Assembly (NCBI RefSeq): GCF_001514235.1
Contig: NZ_KQ948936.1
Coordinates: 124,001 to 188,000, forward strand
Reading direction: 5' to 3'
Length of the DNA: 64,000 nt
From: Streptomyces caeruleatus
GTDB taxonomy: Bacteria; Actinomycetota; Actinomycetes; Streptomycetales; Streptomycetaceae
The notes under the pieces were generated by a model. The model did no database searches. It was given only the letters and a program-made list of their open reading frames with translations, and was not told the DNA's origin. Each line of letters starts with the position of its first letter. Within the stretch, counting starts at the first letter, position 1. The position numbers were made by a program, and so were the translations under genes. This document shows, piece after piece, positions 7,769 to 15,656 of the stretch.

Positions 7769-7956
7769 CCGGCGCCGTGATTCCCCGCGAGCAGGCCATC
7801 GCCAACGCCCGGCGCGTCCTCGACGCCGCCCGCGCCCGCCGCGACCGCGACCGCGCCGCCGGTCGGCTCCCCGCAGAGGTCGAGCTGATCATGCGCCGCC
7901 TCGAACGCCAGCAGCGCCAGCAGGCGCCCACCGTCGAGCACCGCGCCGCCGCCTGA
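7765..7956 (+). CDS. Small arginine-rich phage protein
   Basis: Hypothetical protein of 63 aa, one highly charged helix (AIANARRVLDAARARRDRDR then IMRRLERQQRQQ). It overlaps the preceding gene by four bases, which argues that it is translated. No family recognised. Two amphipathic helices could form a coiled coil or bind DNA, but no more can be said. Confidence 0.6.
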   Translation: MTGAVIPREQAIANARRVLDAARARRDRDRAAGRLPAEVELIMRRLERQQRQQAPTVEHRAAA

Positions 7957-7966
7957 AGACGAACGA

Positions 7967-7995
7967 GGGCCGCCCGGATGCGACCCGGACGGCCC
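7967..7995. terminator. Hairpin, possible attenuator
   Basis: GGGCCG-c-CCGG pairs with CCGG-a-CGGCCC around a seven-base loop, with one mismatch. No T-run follows, so it may pause rather than end early transcription, or shield the next gene's ribosome site. Confidence 0.4.
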
Positions 7996-8024
7996 TTGCG
8001 ACCGAAACCCCGAAAGGACCGATC

Positions 8025-8378
8025 GTGAACACCCGCCAGCCTACCGCCGCACCAGACGCCGAGGCCGAACGGAAGCGCCTCGCCCGCGCGGGCGTGATCG
8101 CCCGGCAGCTGGACCAGATCGCCCCCGGTACCGCCCGCGTGCGGACCGTTCCCGTGACGACCGACCGCGACGGCGAGCAGCGCGTCGCGACGTGGGTCGC
8201 CCTCGACGACGCCCTCGGCGGGCCGGTCGAGGCCGACCGCGAGGCGCACCGTGCCGCCCGCGGCCTGCTGCTGCGGATGTTCCCCGCCGCCGACTGGAGT
8301 CGCCCGCACGTCTACGACGCGATCACGGGCGACCTCGCCCTCGACGAGCCGGCCATGCCCGAGGAGCTGCACCGATGA
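8025..8378 (+). CDS. Hypothetical early phage protein
   Basis: Protein of 117 aa starting at GTG 8025 after GAAAGGA. Mixed alpha/beta composition with a predicted strand around RVRTVPVTTDRDGEQRVATW and a helical C-terminal half. No known domain recognised. Its stop overlaps the next ATG (ATGA), placing it in the ERF recombination operon. Confidence 0.65.
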   Translation: MNTRQPTAAPDAEAERKRLARAGVIARQLDQIAPGTARVRTVPVTTDRDGEQRVATWVALDDALGGPVEADREAHRAARGLLLRMFPAADWSRPHVYDAITGDLALDEPAMPEELHR

Positions 8379-8797
8379 TCCGCCCCACGCTCACCGCCGA
8401 CGGCCTCGCCGTCCGTCTGCCGATCGCCGACCGCGCCGAGCAGCTGCTCGACTCCCTCGCCCTCGCGTTCGCCGAGCACCCCGACGACGTCGCCGCCCTG
8501 CTCACCACGCACGCCGCGAACGTCGTCCGCCTCGATCACGCCGTCGTGAGCGAGGACATGCCCGAGTACGAGCGGGCGATGCGCGCCGCCGCCGCCGACG
8601 GGAGCCGCGAGGCCCTGCTCGCCGAGGCGCCGACCGCCGACAACCTCGACGACCTGCTCGGCCCCGACGACGCGCTCACGCTCGCCCGCCGCATCACCGG
8701 CCTCGCCGTACACGCCGACCCCCGCGCGGGCCGCATCACTCGCCGCCTCGCCGCACGCTTCCGCCGCCACCGCACGAACAGGACCACGCGCCCGTGA
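8375..8797 (+). CDS. Hypothetical early phage protein
   Basis: Protein of 140 aa, helical and acidic in the middle (AEHPDDVAALLTTHAANVV) with a basic tail. Overlaps both neighbours by four bases, so it is translationally coupled between the preceding small gene and the ERF gene. No family recognised. Confidence 0.65.
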   Translation: MIRPTLTADGLAVRLPIADRAEQLLDSLALAFAEHPDDVAALLTTHAANVVRLDHAVVSEDMPEYERAMRAAAADGSREALLAEAPTADNLDDLLGPDDALTLARRITGLAVHADPRAGRITRRLAARFRRHRTNRTTRP

Positions 8798-9867
8798 CTG
8801 TCACTCCCCTGCACCCCGGCCGCCCGCACACCGAGCCGCCCCTGTCCCTGTCCGACGCCCTCGCACGCGTTCAGGTCACCTACGTGCCCCCGCCCGCGGG
8901 CATGCCCGAGGACGCCCCGCGCATCTTCTCTGTGGTCAACGCCGTCATGCGCGACACGGTCCCCGTCGGCAAGAACCAGGAGAACCAGCAGCAGCGGTAC
9001 AAGTTCCGGGGCATCGACGACGTCATGTCGGCCATGGCCGGGCCGATGCGCGCCCACGGCCTGTTCATCCTGCCGAGCATCGCCGAGCACCGCGCCGAAC
9101 GCCGCGGCGACAAGATGACCCACGTCGTGATCACGATGCGGTACCACGTATACGGGCCCGCGGGTGACTGCCTGGTCGCGGACGTGCCCGGCGAGGCGAG
9201 CGATTTTGCCGACAAGGCCACCAACAAGGCTCAGTCGGCCGCCCTTAAGTACCTGCTGTTCACCGTGTTCATGATCCCCGTGGACGGCCGCAGCATCGAC
9301 GACGGCGACCGCGAGCACCCCGTCGAGCCGACGGCCGAGCACCGCGCCGAGCGCGAGCAGCGCCAGCAGCAGCGGCGCCAGCAGCGCGGGCAGGGACAGC
9401 AGCGCCAGCAGCAGCCGCGCCGCAGCAACCGCGCCGAGCCCGGACCGTGGGAGCGGTCGCCCGGCCAGCAGCAGCGACCGGCGGGCCCGCGCCGCGACTA
9501 CCTCGTCGAGGCACGGAAGGCGCCGACGCCCGAGGCGTTCGCGAAGGTGCGCGCCGCCGCCGTCGCCGACGGAGCCCCCGACACCTACCTCGCCGAACTC
9601 GACCAGGTCGCCGAACAGAAGCGGAAGGCCGCCCAGCAGCCGCCCCAGGCCGGGCAGCAGCGCGAGACGCCGCCCCAGGCCGAAGAACACGTGATCGCCG
9701 TCGGCGAGCTGTTCGACGCCGCCCGCAGCGCGGGCGTGACCGACCGCGCCGAGGTCGAGCAGCTGTTCAGCTCGCGCCACGGCGTGAAGCCGACCGAGGC
9801 CACCGTCGAGCAGCTGCGCGAGATGCGCGACGACCTGCTCGACGCCGCAAAGGGGGCGAGCGCATGA
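8794..9867 (+). CDS. erf: ERF-family single-strand annealing recombinase
   Basis: Phage recombination protein of about 357 aa. The ERF core is marked by YKFRGIDDVMSAM (around residues 69-80), followed by LFILPSIAEHRAERRGD and the conserved ATNKAQSAALKYLLFTVFMIP. A long glutamine/arginine linker (about 185-240) leads to a C-terminal helical region. ERF proteins anneal homologous single strands and normally work with SSB (gene at 15657). Starts at GTG 8794, coupled to the gene before it. Confidence 0.9.
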   Translation: MTVTPLHPGRPHTEPPLSLSDALARVQVTYVPPPAGMPEDAPRIFSVVNAVMRDTVPVGKNQENQQQRYKFRGIDDVMSAMAGPMRAHGLFILPSIAEHRAERRGDKMTHVVITMRYHVYGPAGDCLVADVPGEASDFADKATNKAQSAALKYLLFTVFMIPVDGRSIDDGDREHPVEPTAEHRAEREQRQQQRRQQRGQGQQRQQQPRRSNRAEPGPWERSPGQQQRPAGPRRDYLVEARKAPTPEAFAKVRAAAVADGAPDTYLAELDQVAEQKRKAAQQPPQAGQQRETPPQAEEHVIAVGELFDAARSAGVTDRAEVEQLFSSRHGVKPTEATVEQLREMRDDLLDAAKGASA

Positions 9868-10436
9868 CGGGCGAGCAGCCCGCCGCCGAGCAGCCGGTCG
9901 AGTCGCTGCGCGACCTCGCCACCGAAGAGGCCGTGTTGAAGCTGCTCGCCGAGCGCGTGGCCGCCGCACAGAAGGACGTCAAGGCCCGCACACAGAAGGC
10001 CCTCGACGCCGCCGCGAAGCGCGACGGGACCGAGCGCGTCGGGGCGTTCCTCCCCGACGGCGAGCAGGTCGCCACGATCTCACTCCGCAAGGGCGAGACG
10101 GGACCGGTCGTCAAGGACATGGAAGCCCTCGCCCGATGGGTGCGCCAGCAGTGGCCCGACGAGGAGTGGACCGAGACCCGCATCGTACGGACCGTCAAAG
10201 ACTGGAAACTCGCCGAACTGCTCGCCGAGATGGACGCCGCCGGCGCGGCGAAGCTGGTCGACAAGGTGACCGGCGAAGTCCTCGACGTGCCGGGCGTGAG
10301 GATCGAGCCCACCCGCGCGCGCACGCACGCGATCACGTGGCGCACGGACGGACGGGCCAAGGTCGCCCAGGCGTGGCGCACGGGCGCCCTGTCCAAGCAG
10401 CTCGCCGCCATCACGGCGGGGGGTGACGCCGCATGA
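9864..10436 (+). CDS. Hypothetical protein of the ERF operon
   Basis: Protein of 190 aa. N-terminal helices (LLAERVAAAQKDVKARTQKA) precede a compact domain with ARWVRQQWPDEEWTETRIV and KVTGEVLDVPGVRIEP. Small proteins of this kind commonly follow erf in actinophages and are thought to be recombination accessories, but I recognise no catalytic motif. Coupled on both sides by ATGA overlaps. Confidence 0.65.
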   Translation: MTGEQPAAEQPVESLRDLATEEAVLKLLAERVAAAQKDVKARTQKALDAAAKRDGTERVGAFLPDGEQVATISLRKGETGPVVKDMEALARWVRQQWPDEEWTETRIVRTVKDWKLAELLAEMDAAGAAKLVDKVTGEVLDVPGVRIEPTRARTHAITWRTDGRAKVAQAWRTGALSKQLAAITAGGDAA

Positions 10437-12127
10437 CGCGCACCCTCGACAAGGCCGCGCAGCTGATCGCCGAGCGGTTCACGGACGTGCCCGGACAGCT
10501 CGCCCTCGACGAGGGCGACACGCTGCGCGTCGGTTCTCTGTGCAGCGGGTACGGCGGCCTCGACATGGCCGTGTGCGACGTCCTCGGCGCGTCCGTGGCG
10601 TGGCACTGCCAGTACGACCCCGACGACAAACACCAGTACGCCGCGCGCATCCTCGCGCACCACTGGCCGGACGTGCCCAACCACGGCGACGTGACGGCCG
10701 TTGAGTGGTCGGACGTCGAGCCGGTCGACGTCCTGACCGCCGGTTTCCCGTGCCAAGACGTCAGCCTCGCAGGCAAGCGCGCGGGCGTCGTCGGCGACAC
10801 CGTCGTACCCGCGGGCGTCATGGCGTGCGGTAACTGCCGGTGGGGCGACCACGACCACGCGACGTGTGAAGCGGCGTCGCCGTCCGGCGCCGTCCCCTCG
10901 CGCCTCGCCGGCATGGCCGCCGCCGCCGCGGTCGCCGAACTCAACGCCCGCGACCTCGCCGACCCGGCGGGCCCGCCTCCCGAGCGCGTGATCAAGGGAA
11001 CGCGGTCCGGCCTGTGGTTCCACGTCGCCCGCGCGATATCCGTACTCCGACCCCGATTGGTTGTGATCGAGAATGTGCGCGGACTTCTCTCCGCCAAGGC
11101 CGTTCGCAGTGTGGGACCAGACGGCGCGCCTGTGGATGAGGACGACGGAGACGCCGACACTCTTCGAGCTATCGGCGCCGTACTCGGCGACTTGGCCGAC
11201 CTCGGGTTCGATGCGGAATGGCACGTGCAGCGCGCATCCGACGTCGGGGCCCCGCACCAGCGCGAGCGCGTTTTCATCATCGCGTGGCCTGCTGCCGACC
11301 CCGACAACGAGCGAGTGGAACGGGCCGGGGGCCCCGGACGGGAACCGCAACGACACGTTGCGGGCCCGCATCCGGCAGCTGCCGACGCCCAGGGCGAGGG
11401 ACAGCAAGGGCGTGGGGTACGAGGACGGCCTACCGGCGGTCGTGCAGCTGCTCAAGACCCCGACCGCGCAACTCGCGGTGAACGGGGGGTCGCAGCACCC
11501 GGAGAAGAGGAAGCGGGGCGGGCACGGTCCGACGCTCGCGGACGAGGTCGAACACCTGCTACCGACACCGACCGTGGCGGACTCCCGGGGAACGAGAACC
11601 CGGCGACTGGACGGGACGCCGTACGGGCAGGGGAACGGCGAGACGCTGACGGACGCCGCCAGGCTGCTGCCGACGCCGAGGGCGAGCGACACGGGGACGC
11701 CGGGCCGTCGGGCAAGCGAGGGGTTCCGGCCGCCGCTGTCCGAGGTCGTGCTACCGATGTTCCCGACGCCGAGGGCGAGCGACGGCACCAAGGCGAGCCC
11801 GAACCAGAAGTACGGCGACGGGACGCCGACTCTGGCGAACGCGGCGGCCTCGATTGGGGCCCCTACGGCCCCGCCGTCGAGCGGTGGGAAGCGGTCACGG
11901 GCCGACCGGCACCCCGGCCAACTGACGATCGAGGCCGCCTAACGGCCGCGTTCGTCGAGTGGATGATGGGATTGCCCGCAGGCCACGTCACGGCCGTGCC
12001 AGGCCTGTCCCGCCCCGCCCAGCTCAAGGCGTTGGGGAACGGCGTCGTGCCCCAGCAGGCCGCGTACGTGCTGCGCTTCCTGCTGTACCGCGCCGGTATC
12101 GCCGAGCGGTTCGGACTGGCCGCGTGA
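10433..12127 (+). CDS. DNA (cytosine-5) methyltransferase
   Basis: C5-type DNA methyltransferase of 564 aa. Motif I LCSGYGGLDMA (about 36-46), motif IV GFPCQDVS with nucleophile C107, motif VI IENVRGL (212-218), motif VIII QRERVFII (276-283), and C-terminal motifs with WMMGLPAGHVTAVPG and LKALGNGVVPQQ. Between VIII and the end lies a 190-residue low-complexity stretch full of ADAEGER-like repeats, where target recognition should be. That stretch is overprinted by a second open frame (next entry). Likely protects phage DNA from host restriction. Coupled to both neighbours by four-base overlaps. Confidence 0.92.
   Translation: MTRTLDKAAQLIAERFTDVPGQLALDEGDTLRVGSLCSGYGGLDMAVCDVLGASVAWHCQYDPDDKHQYAARILAHHWPDVPNHGDVTAVEWSDVEPVDVLTAGFPCQDVSLAGKRAGVVGDTVVPAGVMACGNCRWGDHDHATCEAASPSGAVPSRLAGMAAAAAVAELNARDLADPAGPPPERVIKGTRSGLWFHVARAISVLRPRLVVIENVRGLLSAKAVRSVGPDGAPVDEDDGDADTLRAIGAVLGDLADLGFDAEWHVQRASDVGAPHQRERVFIIAWPAADPDNERVERAGGPGREPQRHVAGPHPAAADAQGEGQQGRGVRGRPTGGRAAAQDPDRATRGERGVAAPGEEEAGRARSDARGRGRTPATDTDRGGLPGNENPATGRDAVRAGERRDADGRRQAAADAEGERHGDAGPSGKRGVPAAAVRGRATDVPDAEGERRHQGEPEPEVRRRDADSGERGGLDWGPYGPAVERWEAVTGRPAPRPTDDRGRLTAAFVEWMMGLPAGHVTAVPGLSRPAQLKALGNGVVPQQAAYVLRFLLYRAGIAERFGLAA
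11073..11942 (+). CDS. Overprinted gene inside the methyltransferase: LPTPxASD-repeat protein
   Basis: A 289-codon frame, shifted +1 relative to the methyltransferase, fully inside it. It encodes six spaced copies of a motif like LLPTPRASD, preceded by WPTSGSMRNGTCSAHPTSGP. The two frames read the same DNA repeat: LLPTPTASD in one, AADAEGER in the other. From about 11290 to 11850 this frame has mostly G/C third positions, better than the methyltransferase frame, which also shows unusual codons where the overlap begins. No strong ribosome site precedes ATG 11073. It could be a true nested gene, a segment read by frameshifting, or a conserved shadow. Confidence 0.45.
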   Translation: MCADFSPPRPFAVWDQTARLWMRTTETPTLFELSAPYSATWPTSGSMRNGTCSAHPTSGPRTSASAFSSSRGLLPTPTTSEWNGPGAPDGNRNDTLRARIRQLPTPRARDSKGVGYEDGLPAVVQLLKTPTAQLAVNGGSQHPEKRKRGGHGPTLADEVEHLLPTPTVADSRGTRTRRLDGTPYGQGNGETLTDAARLLPTPRASDTGTPGRRASEGFRPPLSEVVLPMFPTPRASDGTKASPNQKYGDGTPTLANAAASIGAPTAPPSSGGKRSRADRHPGQLTIEAA

Positions 12128-12654
12128 GCGCCACCACGCCCGTACAGGGCGTTCCCGCCGGTCTCGCGGTCGCGTTCGCCAGGCGCACCCGCGAGGCCGA
12201 GGGCGGACACCGCGAGTGGACCGGCACCCCCGCCAAGGGTGGGGGCCGGTTCCAGCACAAGGGCACCCCGTACACGGCGTTTCAGGCCGCGTTCATCCTG
12301 CGCACCGGACGACAGCCCGTCGGCACCGTCAAGCCGTCGTGCGACGTGCCGACGTGCTGCTCGCCCGCCCATGTCGACGACCAGGAGACCAGGCAGCGCG
12401 ACCGCGCCGCCCTCGCCGCCGTCAAGGGCATGGAGCACCGGCCGCCGAAGTGCGACCACGACCAGGCCGTACACGGCCGCCACCGTGCCGACGGCAAGCG
12501 GTACTGCGCCGAGTGCAACCGGCTTTCCAGTAAGCCGAGTTGCGAGCACGGAAACCCGCAGTGCCGCGACTCCCAGGTACGGCCGTACCCGTGCGGGCCG
12601 CGATGCGACGAGCACCAGCCGGCCCGTACCCGCCCGTACTACTCCGCCGCATGA
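12124..12654 (+). CDS. Degenerate HNH-like protein with Cys-rich tail
   Basis: Protein of 176 aa, GTG start overlapping the methyltransferase stop. Residues about 28-85 follow the plan of phage HNH_3 endonucleases (HREWTGTPAKGGGRFQHKG, then PSCDVPTCCSPAHVDD), but the catalytic first His of HxC is replaced by Pro/Ser. The C-terminal half has three Cys/His clusters (KCDHDQAVHG, YCAECN, CEHGNPQC) suitable for zinc. It may be a nuclease relative that kept only the fold, possibly for binding DNA. Compare the intact HNH protein at 15138. Confidence 0.6.
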   Translation: MSATTPVQGVPAGLAVAFARRTREAEGGHREWTGTPAKGGGRFQHKGTPYTAFQAAFILRTGRQPVGTVKPSCDVPTCCSPAHVDDQETRQRDRAALAAVKGMEHRPPKCDHDQAVHGRHRADGKRYCAECNRLSSKPSCEHGNPQCRDSQVRPYPCGPRCDEHQPARTRPYYSAA

Positions 12655-12658
12655 CTGC

Positions 12659-12697
12659 CCCGGGGCGAGGACGAGCCGCCGCGCCCCTCGCCCCGGG
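12659..12697. terminator. Strong hairpin between early genes
   Basis: CCCGGGGCGAGG pairs perfectly with CCTCGCCCCGGG (12-bp stem, 15-base loop). No T-run follows. Possible partial terminator or processing site ahead of the gene at 12724. Confidence 0.5.
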
Positions 12698-12723
12698 CGC
12701 CCCACTCAAGGAGCACAGCCCCC

Positions 12724-13686
12724 GTGACCTGGTTCAAAGTCGACGACACGTTTTACGGGCACCCGAAGACGCTCAAGGCCGGTAACGCCGCCGTCGGCCT
12801 GTGGGTCAAGGCCGGTGCCTACGCCGCCCAGCACCTCACCGAGGGCGTTGTACCGGGCGTCGTCGCCCAGCTGTACGGCACCGCACCGCAGGCCCGGAAG
12901 CTGGTCGCCGCCGGTCTGTGGCACGAGCACGGCCACACGTGCCCGCACCCGAAGTGCAAGCAGCCGGCCCCCGGCGACTACTACATGCACGACTTTCTGA
13001 TCTACAACCCGACCCGCGCCAAGGTCGAGGACGAGCGCGCGAGGGCCGCCGACCGGCAGCAGCGGGCCCGCGAACGCGCCGCCGAGCAGCGGAACCAGGA
13101 GCGTAATCCGTTCGATTCGTCGGCGAATCGTCCGCGAATCGACGACGATCCGTCGCCGGAAAATCGCGAACCGTCCGCGAATCAGATCGAGTTCCCGGAA
13201 GACATCGCAGGTCAGGAGTGGTCGTCACAGCGTGACGGTATGGACCCGTCACGGTCCCCCCGACCCGACCCGACCCGTCCCGCTGTACCTCCTACGGAGG
13301 TACAGCAAGCTAGCTACGGCTCGACCCCCGCCGTGCCGCCGAACCTTCGGCCGTTGCGTGACGCGCTCACCGCGGCGGGCGTCGTCGTCGAGTGGTCCCT
13401 CGCCGAGGCCGAGTGGTTCCGCCTTGAGGCGATCGTGAAGCGGACGGCCGTCCCCGCCCTGGTCGACCACGCCCGCGAGCAGTGGCGCCGCGCCCGTTCC
13501 CGCCCTCGCAGCGTCCGGTACTTCCTGCCCGGCTGGACCGCGCTCCCGCCTGTCCCCACCGGTGCCCCGACCGCGCCCGGAGCCGACGTGATCCCCCTCG
13601 ATGCCGCCCGCCCCGGCCGTGTGCAGCGCGCCGCCGACCTGTTCCGCACGGCCGCCCTCGACGACCCCCAGGAGTCCGCCCAGTGA
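12724..13686 (+). CDS. Phage replication-initiator-like protein
   Basis: Protein of 320 aa starting MTWFKVDDTFYGHPKTLKAG, the typical opening of a family of actinophage replication or helicase-loader-like proteins (winged-helix N-terminus, about 1-100, with CPHPKCKQPAPGD in it). A charged, proline-rich linker (about 105-200) is followed by a C-terminal helical domain (EWSLAEAEWFRLEAIVKR) resembling DnaD-type ends. Role in phage origin firing is inferred from family and position. GTG start after GGAG. Confidence 0.6.
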   Translation: MTWFKVDDTFYGHPKTLKAGNAAVGLWVKAGAYAAQHLTEGVVPGVVAQLYGTAPQARKLVAAGLWHEHGHTCPHPKCKQPAPGDYYMHDFLIYNPTRAKVEDERARAADRQQRARERAAEQRNQERNPFDSSANRPRIDDDPSPENREPSANQIEFPEDIAGQEWSSQRDGMDPSRSPRPDPTRPAVPPTEVQQASYGSTPAVPPNLRPLRDALTAAGVVVEWSLAEAEWFRLEAIVKRTAVPALVDHAREQWRRARSRPRSVRYFLPGWTALPPVPTGAPTAPGADVIPLDAARPGRVQRAADLFRTAALDDPQESAQ

Positions 13687-14366
13687 ACCGCCGCGAAGTC
13701 GCCGCCCTGCTCGCCTACGCCGTGAAGCTGGACCCCCGCAGCGCCCCGGCCGACCAGGCCGCCGCCGACGAAGTCCTCGACCAGTGGGCCGACCTGCTCG
13801 CCGACGTGCCGCCGACCGCGCCGCACCCCGCCGGACGTCACTGGGACGCGTCACAGGTCGTACGCCACCACATCGCGACCTCGCCGTACCCGATCAAGCC
13901 GTCGGACGTGTCGCGTCCGTGGCACGCGTTCCGCCGCGACGTGGTCGACCGGCACCACGACCCCGTTCCGGCCGTCGACCCGGACGACCCCGAGGCGTAC
14001 CGCGCCGCCCTGGTCGCCACCCGGCACGCCGTCGCCGTCGGTGCCGCACCGGCCGCGACGTTCCGCGAGTTGACCGGCGGGCCCGCCCCCGACGTCGCCG
14101 AACGCCTCGCCGCCCTCGGCGAGTACGTCCCGCGCAGCGTCGCCCAGGCCCTCGCCGAGTTCCGGCCGCGCCGAGCCGAGCGCGAGCGCCGCGCCGTCGA
14201 GGGACTGCCCGACCCGCTCGACGTCGCGTGCCCGTACGAGCAGTGCCGCGCCCGCAAGGGCGAGCCGTGCGTCAACTACCGCCGCAACCCGCGCAGCAGC
14301 GCGCACCCGTCCCGCCTCGACCTCGCCACCGCCCACCGCTACGCATCGAAGGAGCCGGCCGCATGA
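13683..14366 (+). CDS. Phage protein with C-terminal CPYxxC zinc motif
   Basis: Protein of 227 aa. The N-terminal 150 residues are helical (VAALLAYAVKLDPRSAP). The C-terminus has CPYEQCRARKGEPCVNYR followed by AHPSRLDLA, a CxxxC-C-H pattern common in small actinophage zinc-finger proteins. Overlaps the previous gene by four bases; likely works with the initiator-like protein. Exact function unknown. Confidence 0.65.
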   Translation: MNRREVAALLAYAVKLDPRSAPADQAAADEVLDQWADLLADVPPTAPHPAGRHWDASQVVRHHIATSPYPIKPSDVSRPWHAFRRDVVDRHHDPVPAVDPDDPEAYRAALVATRHAVAVGAAPAATFRELTGGPAPDVAERLAALGEYVPRSVAQALAEFRPRRAERERRAVEGLPDPLDVACPYEQCRARKGEPCVNYRRNPRSSAHPSRLDLATAHRYASKEPAA

Positions 14367-14842
14367 CGTCCGCCCGCAAGCACCCCGACCGCGCCCCCCA
14401 CCGCCGCCGCGCCTCGGCGACGGACCGCACGAAGAACACCAAGTCGTTTCGCGTCACGGGATCGTGGGACAAGAGGCCCGACCGGCCCGCGATCAAGGTC
14501 ACGTCCGACAAGCACGAACGCGACCGCGTCGCCCGCGAGATGTCCGAGCAGGGCGCGTACGTGATCGTCGAGAAGCACCGCGGACACGGCCTGTGGCGCA
14601 CGCTGTACGAACTCGACGGGCCCGCCCTGGTCGCCGAGCGCCGCGCCGCCGAGCAGGAGCAGCGCCGCCAGGCCGCCGAGGAGCGGCACCGCGCCGAGCA
14701 GGCCGAGGCCGCCCGCCTCGCCGCCGCCGAGCAGTCCGAGCGCGACCGCGCCGACCTCGCCCGGCTCATGGTGCGCCCGCCGGTCGCCCGCGAGCAGTGC
14801 GGACGCCGCGACGCCCGGCACGTCACCGGGGCGCAGCGATGA
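14363..14842 (+). CDS. Hypothetical basic coiled-coil protein
   Basis: Protein of 159 aa. A basic N-terminus (about 1-30) is followed by a compact segment SFRVTGSWDKRPDRPAIKV and QGAYVIVEKHRGHGLWRTLY, then a long Ala/Arg/Glu helix (AAEQEQRRQAAEERHRAE), probably a coiled coil. No family recognised. ATGA overlaps with both neighbours. Confidence 0.6.
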   Translation: MTSARKHPDRAPHRRRASATDRTKNTKSFRVTGSWDKRPDRPAIKVTSDKHERDRVAREMSEQGAYVIVEKHRGHGLWRTLYELDGPALVAERRAAEQEQRRQAAEERHRAEQAEAARLAAAEQSERDRADLARLMVRPPVAREQCGRRDARHVTGAQR

Positions 14843-15009
14843 TCCCGCCCGCCGCCGTCGCCGTCGTGCGCGCCGCCGTCGAGATCACCCTCGGCAACGG
14901 CCTACGGAATGCCGGGGACATGGCCGAGCAGGTCGTCGAGGAACTTACGGCCATGGGGTGGACTATCACTGCCGCCGAGCCCGACACCGACCGCCCAGCA
15001 GCCGCATAA
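14839..15009 (+). CDS. Small hypothetical protein
   Basis: Protein of 56 aa, one hydrophobic helix followed by an acidic helix (DMAEQVVEELTAMGWTITA). Coupled to the preceding gene by ATGA. Last gene before the operator-bearing gap at 15010-15137, so it probably ends a transcription unit. Confidence 0.6.
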   Translation: MIPPAAVAVVRAAVEITLGNGLRNAGDMAEQVVEELTAMGWTITAAEPDTDRPAAA

Positions 15010-15137
15010 CGCCTCGCAGGGGGCGGGAATCCGAACGTTCCGCGCCGCCCCCCGCGATGTATCTTCCATCCATGGAAGGCACGAGCCGACCATGGAAGAA
15101 CATTCGGAACGACCTACATCCTGACGGAGGTACATCC
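15010..15137. promoter_or_regulatory. Second operator region, before HNH/SSB genes
   Basis: Contains CTTCCATCCATGGAAG (15063-15078), a perfect palindrome with seven-base arms, and a second CCATGGAAG starting at 15090, 20 bp from the first CCATGG (15070). Over about 45 bp this aligns with 7517-7553. A third CATCCATGGAC covers the start codon of the HNH gene (15138). A TGTATC -10-like box abuts the first site as GATACG does at 7511. A GGAGG ribosome site lies at 15126-15130. Confidence 0.6.
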
Positions 15138-15653
15138 ATGGACCGGCCCACCCCGGCCGCACGGTTCGCCGACAAGGTGAACACCGCCGGCCCCTGGTCA
15201 CTCCGCCGGAACTGCCCCGGCCCCTGCCACCTGTGGGACGGCGCCCAGAACGAAAAGGGCTACGGCACGTTTTGGGTCGACGGCCGCACCGTCAAGGCCC
15301 ACCGCTACGCCTACCAGCAGGCCAACGGCCCCATACCCACCGGCCTCGAAGTCGACCACCGATGCCGCCGCCGCGAGTGCGTCGCCCCCGGCCACCTCGA
15401 AGCCGTCACCCACCGCACGAACATCCTCCGCTCGACGAACCACGTCGCCGCCCGCGCCGCCGTCACGCACTGCCCCGCCGGCCACGCCTACGACCAGGCG
15501 AACACCATCCGCGCGAAGAACGGGACGAGGAAGTGCCGGGCGTGCAAGAACGCGTCCGCCCGCGCCGCCCGCGCCGCAAAGCGCGAGGACCGCCGCGCCG
15601 TCGTCGAGCCCATCCGACCCCGTACCGCCCCCACCCTCGAAAGGGCCGCGTAA
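15138..15653 (+). CDS. HNH endonuclease
   Basis: HNH_3-type nuclease of 171 aa. The domain runs CHLWDGAQNEKGYGTFWV (about 34-51), VKAHRYAYQQANG, then the metal/catalytic motif VDHRCRRRECVAPGHLEAVT (about 75-94). A second Cys/His cluster follows (HCPAGHAYDQ ... RKCRACKNAS). Could nick phage or host DNA during replication or packaging. It is not beside terminase, so a packaging role is less likely than for cos-adjacent HNH proteins. Its start codon overlaps a CCATGGA operator-like site, so repressor may act directly on it. Confidence 0.88.
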   Translation: MDRPTPAARFADKVNTAGPWSLRRNCPGPCHLWDGAQNEKGYGTFWVDGRTVKAHRYAYQQANGPIPTGLEVDHRCRRRECVAPGHLEAVTHRTNILRSTNHVAARAAVTHCPAGHAYDQANTIRAKNGTRKCRACKNASARAARAAKREDRRAVVEPIRPRTAPTLERAA

Positions 15654-15656
15654 CCC

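Noticed and set aside
9767-11791. 674-codon antisense frame over the ERF-operon and methyltransferase genes
   Set aside because: Opposes two well-supported genes and runs through the LPTPxASD repeat DNA; composition is low-complexity.
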